The position numbers were made by a program, and so were the translations under genes. A stretch of 40,184 bases of DNA from Acanthamoeba lenticulata (lineage: Eukaryota > Discosea > Longamoebia > Acanthamoebidae): positions 1-40,184 of the forward strand of contig NAVB01000518.1 in assembly GCA_002179805.1 (NCBI GenBank), read 5' to 3'. This document shows, piece after piece, positions 22,631 through 33,072 of the stretch. The notes beneath the pieces were generated by a model. It saw nothing but the letters and a program-made list of their open reading frames with translations. It made no database searches and was not told the origin of the DNA. Within the stretch, counting starts at the first letter, position 1. Each line of letters opens with the position of its first letter.

Positions 22631-23085
22631 CTACATCTGCTGTTGCTGCTGGAGGCCCTGCAGCACCTTGCTCACTCGGTCATGCACCTGCGCCGCCGTA
22701 ACGTACATGTGAGAAAGCGCCCTCGCTCAAGTGATGCAGCTGTTCCAAGAAGAAGAAGAAGAAGAAGACGAGGAAACAAGAGGCGGGTGACGTACGTCCA
22801 TGTACTTCTTGACGCATCGATCGGTGCAGAGGGCCTCCGGCACGGTCAGCTCCGCCTCGCCCAGCCGCGGCACGCACTTCTTCCAGCACTGGTGCTGCAT
22901 CCTGTGGAGGCATAGATGCAAGCAGCAGGAGGAAGGAAGTGATGAATTCATGGACATTTCCGTCTGAAATCGCAAGATTTAAGTTATTCCATCGACATAA
23001 CGTACCGATTGTACATGTCCTGCATGGCAGTTACCTGTTGCTGCGCCGAAGCTAGCATGAGGTCCCGGGACAGCGCAGCCGACAT
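22631..23085 (-). CDS. TIM10: mitochondrial import chaperone, small Tim Tim10
   Basis: Exons (minus) 23085-23006, 22901-22796 and 22687-22631 give 80 residues. The twin CX3C motifs CWKKC and CTDRC are 15 residues apart. QDMYNR, EAELTVPEALC and KKYMDVHDRV agree with Tim10 rather than Tim8, Tim9 or Tim13. Small Tims form hexamers with Tim9 in the intermembrane space and carry hydrophobic carriers to TIM22. Introns are GT-AG, with donors GTACGT in both. The start codon follows from the family length. Confidence 0.93.
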
Positions 23086-23171
23086 GTTTACTTGATCAAA
23101 AACAGAATTTAATCTTCCCCGTTTATTTCTTTTCCCTCTTCTTTTTTTCTCTTTTTCCCTTTCTAGCCGCG

Positions 23172-24285
23172 TCATTCCACCACAAGAGCCTGGTGGTGAC
23201 GGCTGGCTCTCCTGGGCCGGCCCTCGGCGATGGCTATCAGCCACAGGCAGAGCCGCTGCGCCCAGCGCCACGGCAGGACCAGCGCTCCGCTGTTGTACAC
23301 CATTCCGGCTGTGTCACGCCCAGAGGAAAAGGTCAGCCAACAACAGACTTTTGCAGACACGCCATGAGACGTCGTGTCCGAGGTACCGTCAAACAGGCGC
23401 CGCAGCTGGGCGACTTGGAACAAGGCAAGGAGGAGCACGAGGCAGGCTTCCCACATGCCCCACATGAGGGTCCACTGGCAGGTCGACTCGGCCACTGGCG
23501 AAACAGACAGAAACGCACGTTAGTCGGCGCCGCGCGACAGCAGGGCCTGGCGCCAACGCACGGTCACGCTGGACGCGCTCGCGGCCTTTGAAGTGGAGCT
23601 GCCCATCGCGCACGACGTCGACGCTCTTCTGCAGCTGCCAGATGGCGAGTGCCACCGGTTCCGCTTCTGCTCCGGCAGGCGTGGGTTGGAGGGGTCAGGC
23701 CACATAAGCAGGCGAGGAGAGATGAAGTTGCGTACGTGGGTTGAGCGGCCGTTGGCTGTTGACGTGGAGGTGGACGTCGATGGTCTTGTCGCCGGCCCAG
23801 CTCGACTTGGTGTTTTCGAAACAGAACCGATACTCGCCTTCGAAGCTGTACAGCGAGCACAATGCTCAAGTGCATAAGCCCACGAGGTGATGATCCCCAC
23901 ATGATTGCGCAAAACCAACAACAACAACCTACCCGGGGAAGAAGGCCATGTTGTCCCCGGCGGTGTCGAGCTTCTGGTGGGCGACGCCGCTGTTGGGCGC
24001 ATAAATCTGCCAATGAGGGGTGAGCAGCCGACCACACAGACCGTGGTGCAGAGGAGGAACTGGGCGCACGGTGAAGTCGATGGCAAGAGAGCTGCCGGAG
24101 ATGACCTGGTACTGCACCATCACGGTGCTGCCCTGGTCGAACCGCTCGGAAAAACACTCCTCCTTCATCGCGGGCACGTCCCACTTGAAGCCATCGGCCA
24201 TCAGCGCCAGGCCGAGGACGCCCGCCAGCATAAGAAGAAGAGGAAGCAGATGTCGTTTTGTTGTCGACGAGCCCATCATGATCAT
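23172..24285 (-). CDS. p24/TMED family cargo receptor (GOLD domain, type I membrane protein)
   Basis: Exons (minus): 24285-24070, 24006-23933, 23845-23736, 23666-23562, 23494-23172. A signal peptide precedes a GOLD domain with the two family cysteines (EECFSE and YRFCFENT). A coiled-coil part carries GRERVQRD and ESTCQW, a membrane anchor follows (ACLVLLLALFQVAQL) and then LRRLFD. p24 proteins cycle between ER and Golgi and load GPI-anchored and other cargo into COPII/COPI vesicles. Family members normally end about ten residues after LRRFF, but this frame runs on for nearly 80 residues to 23172. A final intron from GTACCT just after LFD to an ACAG is possible, so the C-terminus is uncertain. 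The ATG at 24285 is followed by two more at 24279 and 24276. Confidence 0.85.
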
Positions 24286-25393
24286 CCTCCTGTTGGCCCT
24301 AAACTCGGGTTTGGCAAGGTGTGGGGATGAAGCGGTAACCGATCACGCCCGCAGCAGATAGGGAGAGGGCCAAAGGGGATTCCACAACAACGACGACGAC
24401 AACGGGGACGATGAAGAAGGCAACGACTACGACGAGTGAAGCGCGCAGACAGCAATGTCCCCGCAGCGGAAAAACTGGGCTGGTCGATTCTCGTATGCAA
24501 GGACCGTGTTTGAGACGGCTCGGTTTGGTTGAAGGCAATCGAGTTGTCTGCTCTGGGCCTGAGGCGGTGGGAGAGATTCTGTGGTCGCGAGCAGAGGACG
24601 GAAATGGGTCCGCCCGGCTGGCTTGTCGTTCCTGGGCTTGCAGGAGGGGGCGACATCAAGACATCAAGCGGCAGCAGAGCTGTGGAGAAGACAAAGAGGG
24701 TTGGCCGTCCAGTGGCCAGAGGCGCCAGGTTCGAATTGACTCGAAAGCCAGGGAATTCACGCGTGTCCATGGCCCGGCGGAAGAACCTTGATCTCTGGAC
24801 CTACACCGATCCAGAGGGCTGGCCCGATATGGAGGAAAACATGATCCCACTTGTCAGTGCGCCAGTGCCCGTTCATCTACGGACGCCACACTCAGCGGCA
24901 CTCAAACGTTCTCCGAAAGCGTTCTTATCAGTACGAACGACGCGGAAACCACGTAGATCTTCACGTGGAGGAGCCCAAAGCGAGCGCTATGCTTGGCTGG
25001 AGCGAGTCCAGAGACTACTAGGCAGAAACCAAGTGGAATTCCCAAGAAAAAACTGCTCGAAGTCTGTAACGGCGGAAAATACTGGTTCAGTTGTGTCGAC
25101 ACCCTTGTAACAGCCAATAGGCCGACGAGAAGGCCTAAAGGCACGGGGCAACGACCACTCCACAACGACCTGACAGGCCGCTTTCGCAACGTGCTCGGCG
25201 AGCAAAGACAGGGAAATGTCTCGGCAGTCGACCCAGGCCGATTCAAGTTTGTAAGCAATCTCGATTTGGCCACTGTCCAAATCCCGACCACCTCGCGACC
25301 GCGGACTGGCCCCAGCTCTTGAGCCAGTCCAGCCGCCTGGTCAGGAGATGTCAAGTCCTGGAGAGGCGCACGCCATTGGTCAGGCTTTCGCCA
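24286..25393. other. 1.1-kb intergenic region
   Basis: This lies between the divergent p24 gene and the TATA box at 25394. A 193-codon open frame at 24529-25110 (plus) has no recognised motif and differs in base use from neighbouring genes. A TTCGAAT at about 24731 resembles a tRNA T-loop, but no cloverleaf forms around it. I see nothing else definite. Confidence 0.5.
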
Positions 25394-25399
25394 TATAAA
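25394..25399 (+). promoter_or_regulatory. TATA box of the Gln/His-rich regulator gene
   Basis: TATAAA within CCATATAAAGCG, in a GC-rich context. If transcription begins about 30 bp downstream, the 5' leader to the ATG at 26012 is nearly 590 nt. The leader is strongly C-rich and purine-poor from 25560 to 26000. Confidence 0.65.
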
Positions 25400-26011
25400 G
25401 CGCCAGACGCGCCAGGGCTGCGGCCACCAGAGAGAAAACTGCGCGCTTTCCGCCTCCGACTTCCGCCCTTTTGAAGACCGTCGCTCTCGCCCTCCATCCG
25501 TGCCGACCGATCGCCATCTGCAAGCAAGCAACGAATTGAGAGAAGAGAGAGTACAGCACCACCCGCCGTCACTTAGCTAGTGTCGTGTACAGTTCCTGCC
25601 ATCGAGACCACACTCTCACTCAACTCTCTTCCTCTACGCACCCCACACTCAGACACATCTACAGCCTCGCAGACTGTCCCTGCCACTTCTCCTCTCTTCT
25701 GCCGCGTTGGCCTTGCCCCGCCCCCGCTTCCCAGTCGTGTCCTTCCCGCTGCGCCTCGCACACAACCACGCCAACTCGCCCCTCGCCACCAAAAACCTGG
25801 ACCACGCGCAGGCCGATCTGACCTGAACTCGACCCCTCCTCTATCTGTCTCCTTCTCCACTTCCTTGCTCCAACCCCATCGCGGCCACTCGACGAGGAAC
25901 ACCAAAGTAACTACGACCACCTCCACCACCACCACCCTCTCTTCAACCACCACCTCGACCAAGGGCAACACGAACCCGAGCAACAACCACACCACGCCGC
26001 CGTACAACAAC

Positions 26012-28309
26012 ATGGCCAGCAGCACGGCTGCCGCGGTCCCCGTCCACGGGGAGGCCGGCCTCTACGATGTGGAGGCGCCGCTGCAGCAGCAGCACGAGCT
26101 CGAGCAACTGCCGCCACCGCTCGACACCAACAATCTTGGCGATGCCACCACCGGTGAAGAAGGTGCTTACCACCACCACCACCGTGACGACCACCACCTC
26201 CTTGTTGCGTGGGTCACAGAGTTGTGGGGTAGCCGAGTAGTGACCATAGAACGCCAATTCCGCGGCCCACGTGGAGCAAAGCAACGAGCTGACCTCTTCC
26301 TCTCCTTGTGTCGTTCGCTCGTGCGTGTCCCGCAGACCGAGCAGCAGAGCAGCAGAGCTACCCCTTGGGCCAGAGCCACACGCCCCTCACCTCCATCCCC
26401 ACACTCGGCCAGGTGCGCAGCACCATCCACTGGACCAGCGTTAGAGTCCACAATTCGTTCTGCAGAACGTCCAATCAGGAAATGGCGTTTTGCGTCAAAT
26501 TTCCTTTAAATTTTAGAGTTCAATCCGTGGTTGCCCATTGGCTCCTGCTTTCAGTACTAATGCGGACGTCTGTACAGGCCTTGATCGAGGGAACAAACAT
26601 CGACCGAAAGTATGTGCACTCTTTCCTGCAGGTGTTGGCCGACCACTCACAGTTCTCGGACAAAGTGCGTCCTCTTCGCTCTTTTATGAACGCTTTCGCT
26701 TTTGGCCTGTTGTGCTGACCCTTCCCTTCATGACGAGCAGTACCAACACTACGAAGAAGACGAGTATGAACGAAAGCGAAAGCGAAAGCTTCGCGAAAGC
26801 GAACGTAAGATGTTCTTCTACGCTGGCCAGGGCGGCAGCCTGTCAGGCGACGCCAAGCCAAGCAAGCGCCGCGCTTCCGCCGCCGCGTCCTCGACCGCCG
26901 CCTCGGACCTGAAGAATAGCGCCAGCAAGAAGCGGCGACGACGCGACCAGGACCGCGACCGCGTGCTCGACAAGGACGCCCGGCGCCAGCTGCTGGGCGG
27001 CTCGGCCCCGGCCGTCCTCGCGGCTTTTAGCGCCGCCGGCAGCCTCCCGGCCGCGGCCGCCGCCGCGCCCATGGGCCACGCCGACCTCGTGCTGGACGTC
27101 GATCACTCGCCGGCCTCGTCGTCCTCGTCGCCCGCGCAGACGCCGCCCTCGGGCTACGGCTACGTGGACCAGCGCGCGGCCTCGATGCCCAACATGCTCG
27201 CCGGCTCGTGGGACAGCTTCGGCCACCTCCACCAGCCGCAGCTGCAGCAGGTCCACCACCAGCCGCCGCCTCAGCAGCAGCAGCAGTTCTACGCCCAGCA
27301 GCAGCACTTTGTGCAACAGCAGCAGCAGCAGCACCAGGCCGCCGGCCACGCGATGCTGCGCCAGGCCCGTGTGCCGCACCAGAGCTACCAGCCCCTGCAG
27401 CGATTCCACGCATCGACATCCTCCTCGGCGTCGCTCGACTACATGCCGCAGATGTCGCCGGCCTCGTCGTCGACGCTGTCGTCGTCGCTCCCGTCGTCGT
27501 CCTCGTCGTACCAGCTCTCGAGCTGCTACTCGTCCCCGGCGCACTCGCCCCAGGAGCCCGCCGCCGACGGCGCCTACTATCACCAGCAGCAGCACTACCC
27601 CCTCCAGCCGCATGCCCAGGCCCACTTCCAGGCCCAGCACCAGGCCCCGCGGGCGGCCCGCATGGCCGTCTCGCTCCCGGCCGAGATGCTGAGCGCGGCC
27701 TATCATCAGCACCAAGTCCACCACCACCACCACCACCACGGCTATCCGCAGCACCACTCCGAGGCCATGAGCGGCCTGATGATGGGCGGCGGCGCGTCGT
27801 TGGACGTCGACGGCGACGAGGCCTGGATGTCGTCGTCCTCGTCGTCGCTCTCGGCCGACGCCTGCCCGTCGGCGGCCGGCGGAGAGCTGCCCGCGGCCGG
27901 GAGCGAGTCCTTCTCGAGCTTCGGGCCCTACGTCGACCCGGCCACCGGCGGCCTCGTCGTCGGCGACGCGGCCGCGGCACATGACGGCGGCATGCTCGCC
28001 TGCGCCGATATGTCGGCTGCGGCCGCAGCCGCCGCGGCGGCCGTCGAGCATTTCATGCACAGCAACCTGCACCACCAGCCGCAGCACGAGGAGTCGTCGC
28101 CCGAGGGCCAGCAGCTGCAGGGCGGCGCGGCCATGGACGAGGACTGGCTCAACTCGTTCTTCTCCGACGACTGCTCGCCGACGCTTCTGGGCGGCGGCCC
28201 GGTCGCGCCCGGCAGCGCCAACGACAACGCAGGGTGCGGCTTGGACACGAACCACCTCGACTCGCTCTTTGCCGACATGGAGAACTTCTACGGCCGGCTG
28301 GTCAACTAA
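26012..28309 (+). CDS. Gln/His/Ser-rich putative transcriptional regulator (627 aa)
   Basis: Exons 26012-26162, 26336-26412, 26578-26664 and 26741-28309; phases fit. The only compact part is about residues 76-125: ALIEGTNIDRKYVHSFLQVL followed by an acidic then strongly basic stretch (YERKRKRKLRESERK) that could be a nuclear signal or DNA-binding basic region. I do not recognise the domain. The remainder is low complexity: poly-Gln, HHHHHHH, Ser runs and Ala runs. The last 60 residues are acidic with bulky hydrophobics (EDWLNSFFSDD, LDSLFADMENFYG), like an activation domain. The ATG at 26012 was chosen because the spliced frame begins there with MASSTAAA. Regulation is suggested by a TATA box and a long leader. 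A transcription-factor role is inference from composition only. Confidence 0.6.
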
Positions 28310-28530
28310 GCGTGGCCAACGGCTCTCGAGCCGCATCGAACAAACCATCATTGTGAATATCTTGTACACACATTGCACAGCACTTCAACTTCCTCTGTCA
28401 TCATCAACAGCAACTTTTTCCTTTTCGACACCAGCAAATAAAACACCAGATCATTATTAAAACAACCATGAGGTGGCTTCGCTGACTGGGCAAGACGATG
28501 GTTGGAAAAATTGAGGCCTCGAGTCCTCCT

Positions 28531-29001
28531 TCACTGCCGCGAGAGTGAAGTGGTCAAGGGGATGTTGTAGCAGCCGATGCCGTTGGTGAAGTTCTGTCCG
28601 AGCCAAAACCCGGTCAAGCAGCAGGTGTTCGTCTTGCAAAGGGTCGGCTGCTCGTAGACGGGAACGCGGCAAGTCGGGTCGGAGAAGAAGCCGAAACGCC
28701 ACATCTGTGGTTTCTCAGGCCCGACGGGCGAGAGCATCAAGTGGTTGAACCAGACCCGGTCGAGAGTCGAGTTGATGGTAAATCCCTTGACGGGGTAGCA
28801 CGTCGTCAGAGGGGCTTCGAGGAGCAGCTGTCCGACGCAGGACGACACTCCGTCCTGGGTGCTGCAGCCGACGATCCCAGTGTGGAACAAGACGCTCTTC
28901 TCGACGACGGCAGCCGCTGTGCTGTACGACGCCTGCGAAGCAAGGAGGCAGAGCGCCAGGAGCAGCGCTCTGGCAAGACGAGAGCTGCGCAGAGAGTGCA
29001 T
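28531..29001 (-). CDS. small secreted cysteine-rich protein, unrecognised
   Basis: A single-exon frame of 156 residues starting at MHSLRSSR. The first 30 residues form a clear signal peptide (ARALLLALCLLASQA). The predicted mature part has eight cysteines, including a CC pair (KTNTCC), and two N-glycosylation sequons (NST, NFT). I do not recognise the family; an extracellular or cyst-wall role would be a guess. The gene is divergent from the oxidoreductase at 29260, with 258 bp between starts. Confidence 0.6.
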   Translation of the reverse strand: MHSLRSSRLARALLLALCLLASQASYSTAAAVVEKSVLFHTGIVGCSTQDGVSSCVGQLLLEAPLTTCYPVKGFTINSTLDRVWFNHLMLSPVGPEKPQMWRFGFFSDPTCRVPVYEQPTLCKTNTCCLTGFWLGQNFTNGIGCYNIPLTTSLSRQ

Positions 29002-29259
29002 GGGGGAGTGGAGAAGAGAAGAAGGAGCTTGAGGACACAACCGTTGTCTTTTCCTTCCTTCCCGCTGTTCTGCTCAAAAGTTGCACATAAGCTCAAGGCA
29101 CGGAGCTCAACCAACCAGTCGCGTGAGGAGAAAAGATTTAAAAGAAAAAGAAAAAAAAAATGGCTTCGTCGTAGGCCACAAGAAGCTCGTGGGGGCCATG
29201 TCCCGCTTGTCGTTCGTCTCATCCTCTTGAAGTAACCTCTCAGCTCTATTCTCTTTGCA

Positions 29260-31153
29260 ATGGGCCTCACCGAAAGCAAGGCACGCAAAACTGGCCAAGT
29301 GCCCATTACCACGACCACCAATGGGTCACTCCAGCCTGTGGAAGAAGAAGGCGAGGCCTGGAACTATGAGCACCAGGAGCCCGTTGGTGTTGTGGTCATC
29401 GGTATAGGCCAGCGCATGGTTACCCTCCTGCAGTACTTGTTGAGCAAGCACGGCCGTCTGGTTTCCATCCGCGCCATCTGCGACGATGCTGAAGAAGCAG
29501 TACGCCTGCACATGGCGCACCTCACGTACGTCCACGTGCATGTTGTTGCACAGCTCCACGCTCACTCGGCCACCTAACACAGGCAAACCACTGGAGTAGA
29601 TTTGGCAGCTGTGCCCACCTTCACTTCACACGAAGAACTGTTTGCATCTTCAGACCTCGACTTCGAGTGGGTCCTCATTGGCTCCAAGAACTACCTCCAC
29701 AAGGTTTTCTTCCATCTTTTTCGACTGCTTGCTGCAGTGATGCTCATCATGATGATGATGATGATCTGCATTCAAAAGGCTCAATGCGTGGCGGCTTTCG
29801 AGCACGGGAAGCACGTCTTCTGCGAAAAGCCCCTGGCCACAACTCTTGAGGATTGCGTGGCCATTCGTGAAGCCTGGCACGCTGTGCGTGGCCCTTTCTT
29901 ACGTTGTCCTCTGCTACGCGCTTCGTTAATCAAATCTTTGTTGTCGTGTAGAGCGGGAAGCTGTTCAGCACAGGCTTTGTCCTGCGGCACGCATCTTTCT
30001 ACCGTAAGGTGAAGGAGCTCCTCGACAGCGGCCTCCTCGGCCGCATCGTCTCTGTCGAGGCCAACGAGACCCTCATGCCCGCCCACGGCGGCTACATCAT
30101 GCGGTACTTATTTTCCTGTTATTTTTGAGTTTATTTTTATTCTTTTACTCATCGATGTTTTTATACGAATATGTATATCTGCAGCAATTGGAGGAGGCAT
30201 CGGGACCAGACAGGGCCGCACATCTTGGAGAAGTGCTGCCACGACATCGACATCCTCAACTGGCTCCTTGGTACGCATGCGTGTTTTCATGACAGAACCC
30301 GCGCCTCGCTCACACTTGCGGATGCAGATTCGCTGCCGTCGCGCGTGGCCTCTTTCGCGGGCCTCGACATCTTCGTGCCCGCGAACAAGCCCGACGTGCT
30401 TCTTCCCCTCCCCCGCACGCGCAGACGCACCGCACACGCGCCACACACGCTCGCGCGCTCGAGGACTCACAGTGGCGCGCGGCAGAGCGAAGACGCGTCG
30501 AGGGCCTACCGGCGGTGGCACGCGTGGGAGGACGTGGACCCGTTCGAGAGCGAAAAAGACACGGAGGACAACCAGGTGGTGATCCTCGAGTACCGCAACG
30601 GCGTGCGGGCGACGTTCCACACCAACTGCAGCGCGGCCATGCCTGAGCGCTCCCTCCGCATCTTTGGCGTGCGGGGCACTCTCATCGGTATTCGTCCAGC
30701 GCTGGCACACGTCATGACACACGCGCGCGCGTCTCCCACTATTTTAAACAACACACGACACGACACGCGCGCGTGGCCGCACTGTACAGGTGACCTGATG
30801 AAGGGCAAGATCAAGGTAAGTCTCGCCGAGAACGAGATCGTGCAGGCCTTTCGCTGCCCCTCGGGATTTGACCTCCACGGTACCGCACACGCACCGCACA
30901 CACGCTCGCGCGCGTGTCGTGCGCTGACACACACGGGGGGGGGCGAGCAGGCGGGGCGGACGGGGTGATCGTGGACGACCTGGCGAGCAGCATCGACCGC
31001 GGGACGGCGCCGCGGGCGAGCGGCGAGGAGGGCTTCCGCAGCGCCGTCGTGTGCCTCGTCATCGACCGCGCACGCAGCTCGGGCCAGGTCGAGAGCCTCG
31101 AGGCGCCCGACGTGTGGCCCCGCTTCGGCCTCGCCCTCGAAGAGAGCCAGTAG
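29260..31153 (+). CDS. Gfo/Idh/MocA family oxidoreductase with N-myristoylation motif
   Basis: Exons 29260-29525, 29583-29703, 29779-29883, 29952-30103, 30185-30270, 30328-30395, 30486-30687, 30790-30879 and 30951-31153 give 430 residues with consistent phases. The Rossmann start is VGVVVIGIGQRM. The EKPLA motif, HDIDILNWLLG, DNQVVILEYRNG and a final GADG.IVDDL...EEGFRSAVVCL place it in the Gfo/Idh/MocA class of NAD(P)-dependent sugar or sugar-acid dehydrogenases; the substrate cannot be told. Before the Rossmann fold is a 40-residue leader starting MGLTES, which fits the N-myristoylation rule (Gly2, Ser6). Introns at 30396, 30688 and 30880 are CACACG/CGCG-rich, and the last ends in a G9 run before its acceptor. 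Confidence 0.88.
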
Positions 31154-31201
31154 TTTTTAAAACTATTTCAAATAGCTGTAAATAATAATCAGAAATTATT
31201 A

Positions 31202-32512
31202 TTATTTCTTTATTTCGTCGAGGGCGACTTCATTGGTGTCCTGGTTGCGGCCGCGCAGGCTGCGGATGTGCTCCAAGAGGATCTGCTGCACGTCGGTCTG
31301 GGGCGGAGGCGCGGGAACGACTTGCAAGTAACGGATGATGATACCGATCACGCTCAACACAGCAAACAACATCGCCCAGTAGAACGAGCAAACGTCAAGC
31401 GTGCATCCTGCATTCATTTGAAAAATATCACCAAAAATCAAATTTGAAAATAAATATTTGATAAACAATTAAAGGGAAACGGACGAACCAATGGGCGGGC
31501 TCTGGGGCGCCGTGTTGCGGAAGGAGGGCAGGGCGAAGAGAAGCGAGATGGCGGCGCCGACGATCGGGGGCTCGACCTTGGCCTTGTTCCAGAGGACGAC
31601 ACGGCTCACGAAGATGCACCAACTGATGCCGATGAACCAGAAGGAGAGGATCATGAAGATCGGGTAGAGCCGGAACACGTCCGTGCGGGCCAGCTGCAGC
31701 TTGAGCAGCGTGTAGCCCTGGTCACTCTCCAGCGGCATTGGCTCGACGCTGAAGCCGAAACCGTAGTTGATGGCGCGGATGACGATGACCTCGATGTCGA
31801 TCTCGCTGGTCGCCGGGGCGCGGCCGTCATACGCGTAGATGTCGAGGACGCACTCGTAGTCGTCGAACGGGTAGTACTCGAAGAAGCCGTTGGACAAGGG
31901 GACCTGCAGGCGAGTCAGTATGACGAGCTCCATGAAGACAACCACAACGACCACCGACGACGACAAGGAGAACCTTGGTGGTGAAGGGCTTGAAGTTGGC
32001 GGTCTGTGGCACATGAACCTCTTCTCGGCCAACGCCAACGACGAGGCTGTAGTTGAGGATGCCTTGGGAAGTCAACCAGCTCGGGGGCAAAGCACTGATG
32101 TTGAAGTCGAGCGTCACCTTGAGCACGTACTCGGCCGGGTCGATGGCTGTAGCCCCGACACCACCGCCACAGCATCAAACATCATCACCATCGTGTGAGT
32201 TGTTGCTGGACGTGCGCACGAGAGGAAGCAGAAGCAGGTTTGTGAGACCGTTGATCGTGACCCAGAGCGTCACGTCTGGGGTAGCGTCATGCGCCGGTGG
32301 GTACTCTGCGACCACGGTCTGCAGCGCACATGTCAGTGAGGCGGAGCAAGCAGAGCAGGACGAGGACGACGGGAGAAGGCTGCCTTGTCCCGGTTGGTGT
32401 TGTAGAAGGTGACGAGGAAGGCGATGTAGCCCCCAATAAAGGCAAGCACGAAGAAGGCCTGCAGCAGGATGGAGAAGAAGTTGTTCTTGCAGAAGTGCTG
32501 GGGTGCCCCCAT
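31202..32512 (-). CDS. DUF4436 multi-pass membrane protein
   Basis: Exons (minus): 32512-32384, 32318-32189, 32146-31974, 31903-31489, 31407-31202, total 350 residues with consistent phases. An N-terminal membrane segment (SILLQAFFVLAFIGGYIAFL) precedes a soluble beta-rich region with YPFDDYECVLDIYA. It is followed by three membrane segments (YPIFMILSFWFIGISWCIFV; VGAAISLLFALPSFRN; FYWAMLFAVLSVIGIIIRY). The FALPSFRN...P.SPPIG motif is characteristic of DUF4436 proteins, whose function is unknown. Two introns are odd: 32319-32383 seems to begin with GC (AAG|GCAGCC), and 32147-32188 is only 42 nt. Alternative donors exist for both (for example GTCACC for the first). Confidence 0.78.
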
Positions 32513-32892
32513 GTGTGGTGTTCAATCCGCCGAACCCAGTGTTACCCCCACTCAACCTACCAACATGCGCCTCCTGCCTCTTGGCTGGACAGAACAAAAA
32601 GAAAGACCAGGTCCGACAGCAAAAAAGGGAAGCTAGTTGATACCTAAAATGGGTCACCCAGAAAAAGGGGCCATAGTGGAGATGAAGATGACCTCCTTGG
32701 GCTTATCGTCTTTTGGGTTTACTATTTTCCTTACATTTTCTTTTCTGGTTGCGCAATGATAAGCATGCTCCAATGGGCATCGAGGCGATTTCGATGTTGC
32801 CCATCGGTGTTCACTCTTCTTGCTGTGGGATTCCGTCCGATGAAGCCACTTGCTTGAGGTTGAGCTCGGGGCGTGTGCGACAGGCCGGACAG
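32513..32892. other. intergenic, divergent promoter region
   Basis: This lies between the DUF4436 start and the lectin promoter. It contains AT-rich patches (32700-32760) and no convincing gene on either strand. Confidence 0.5.
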
Positions 32893-32900
32893 CATAAAAG
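32893..32900 (+). promoter_or_regulatory. TATA-like element of the cyst-wall lectin gene
   Basis: CATAAAAG in a GC-rich context, about 170 bp upstream of the ATG at 33073. Start-site distance would give a leader of about 145 nt, C/T-rich just before the ATG. Confidence 0.45.
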
Positions 32901-33072
32901 GCCCCCTTAGGGTCCGTGTTGGTCATCCGCCCAGCTTCTCTCCGATCAACGAGAACACCACTCCCCCAAGTGTTGCAACAGCTCCCTTACGGACCAGAAG
33001 AGCATCTGCGTCCACTTTGCTGTTGTTGTCAACCACTTTTTTGCCTTCATCACCGACTCGTCACCTCACACA

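Noticed and set aside
24720..24745. tRNA T-loop-like TTCGAAT
   Set aside because: The flanking bases do not form a T stem, and no acceptor or anticodon arm can be drawn on either strand.
24529..25110. 193-codon plus-strand frame
   Set aside because: No recognised motif and codon use unlike the neighbours. It lies upstream of a TATA box belonging to the next gene.
26843..28378. 511-codon minus-strand frame
   Set aside because: It is antisense to the last exon of the Gln/His-rich gene. Its Val/Arg/Leu-rich composition is the complement of Gln/His/Ser codons, with no motif.
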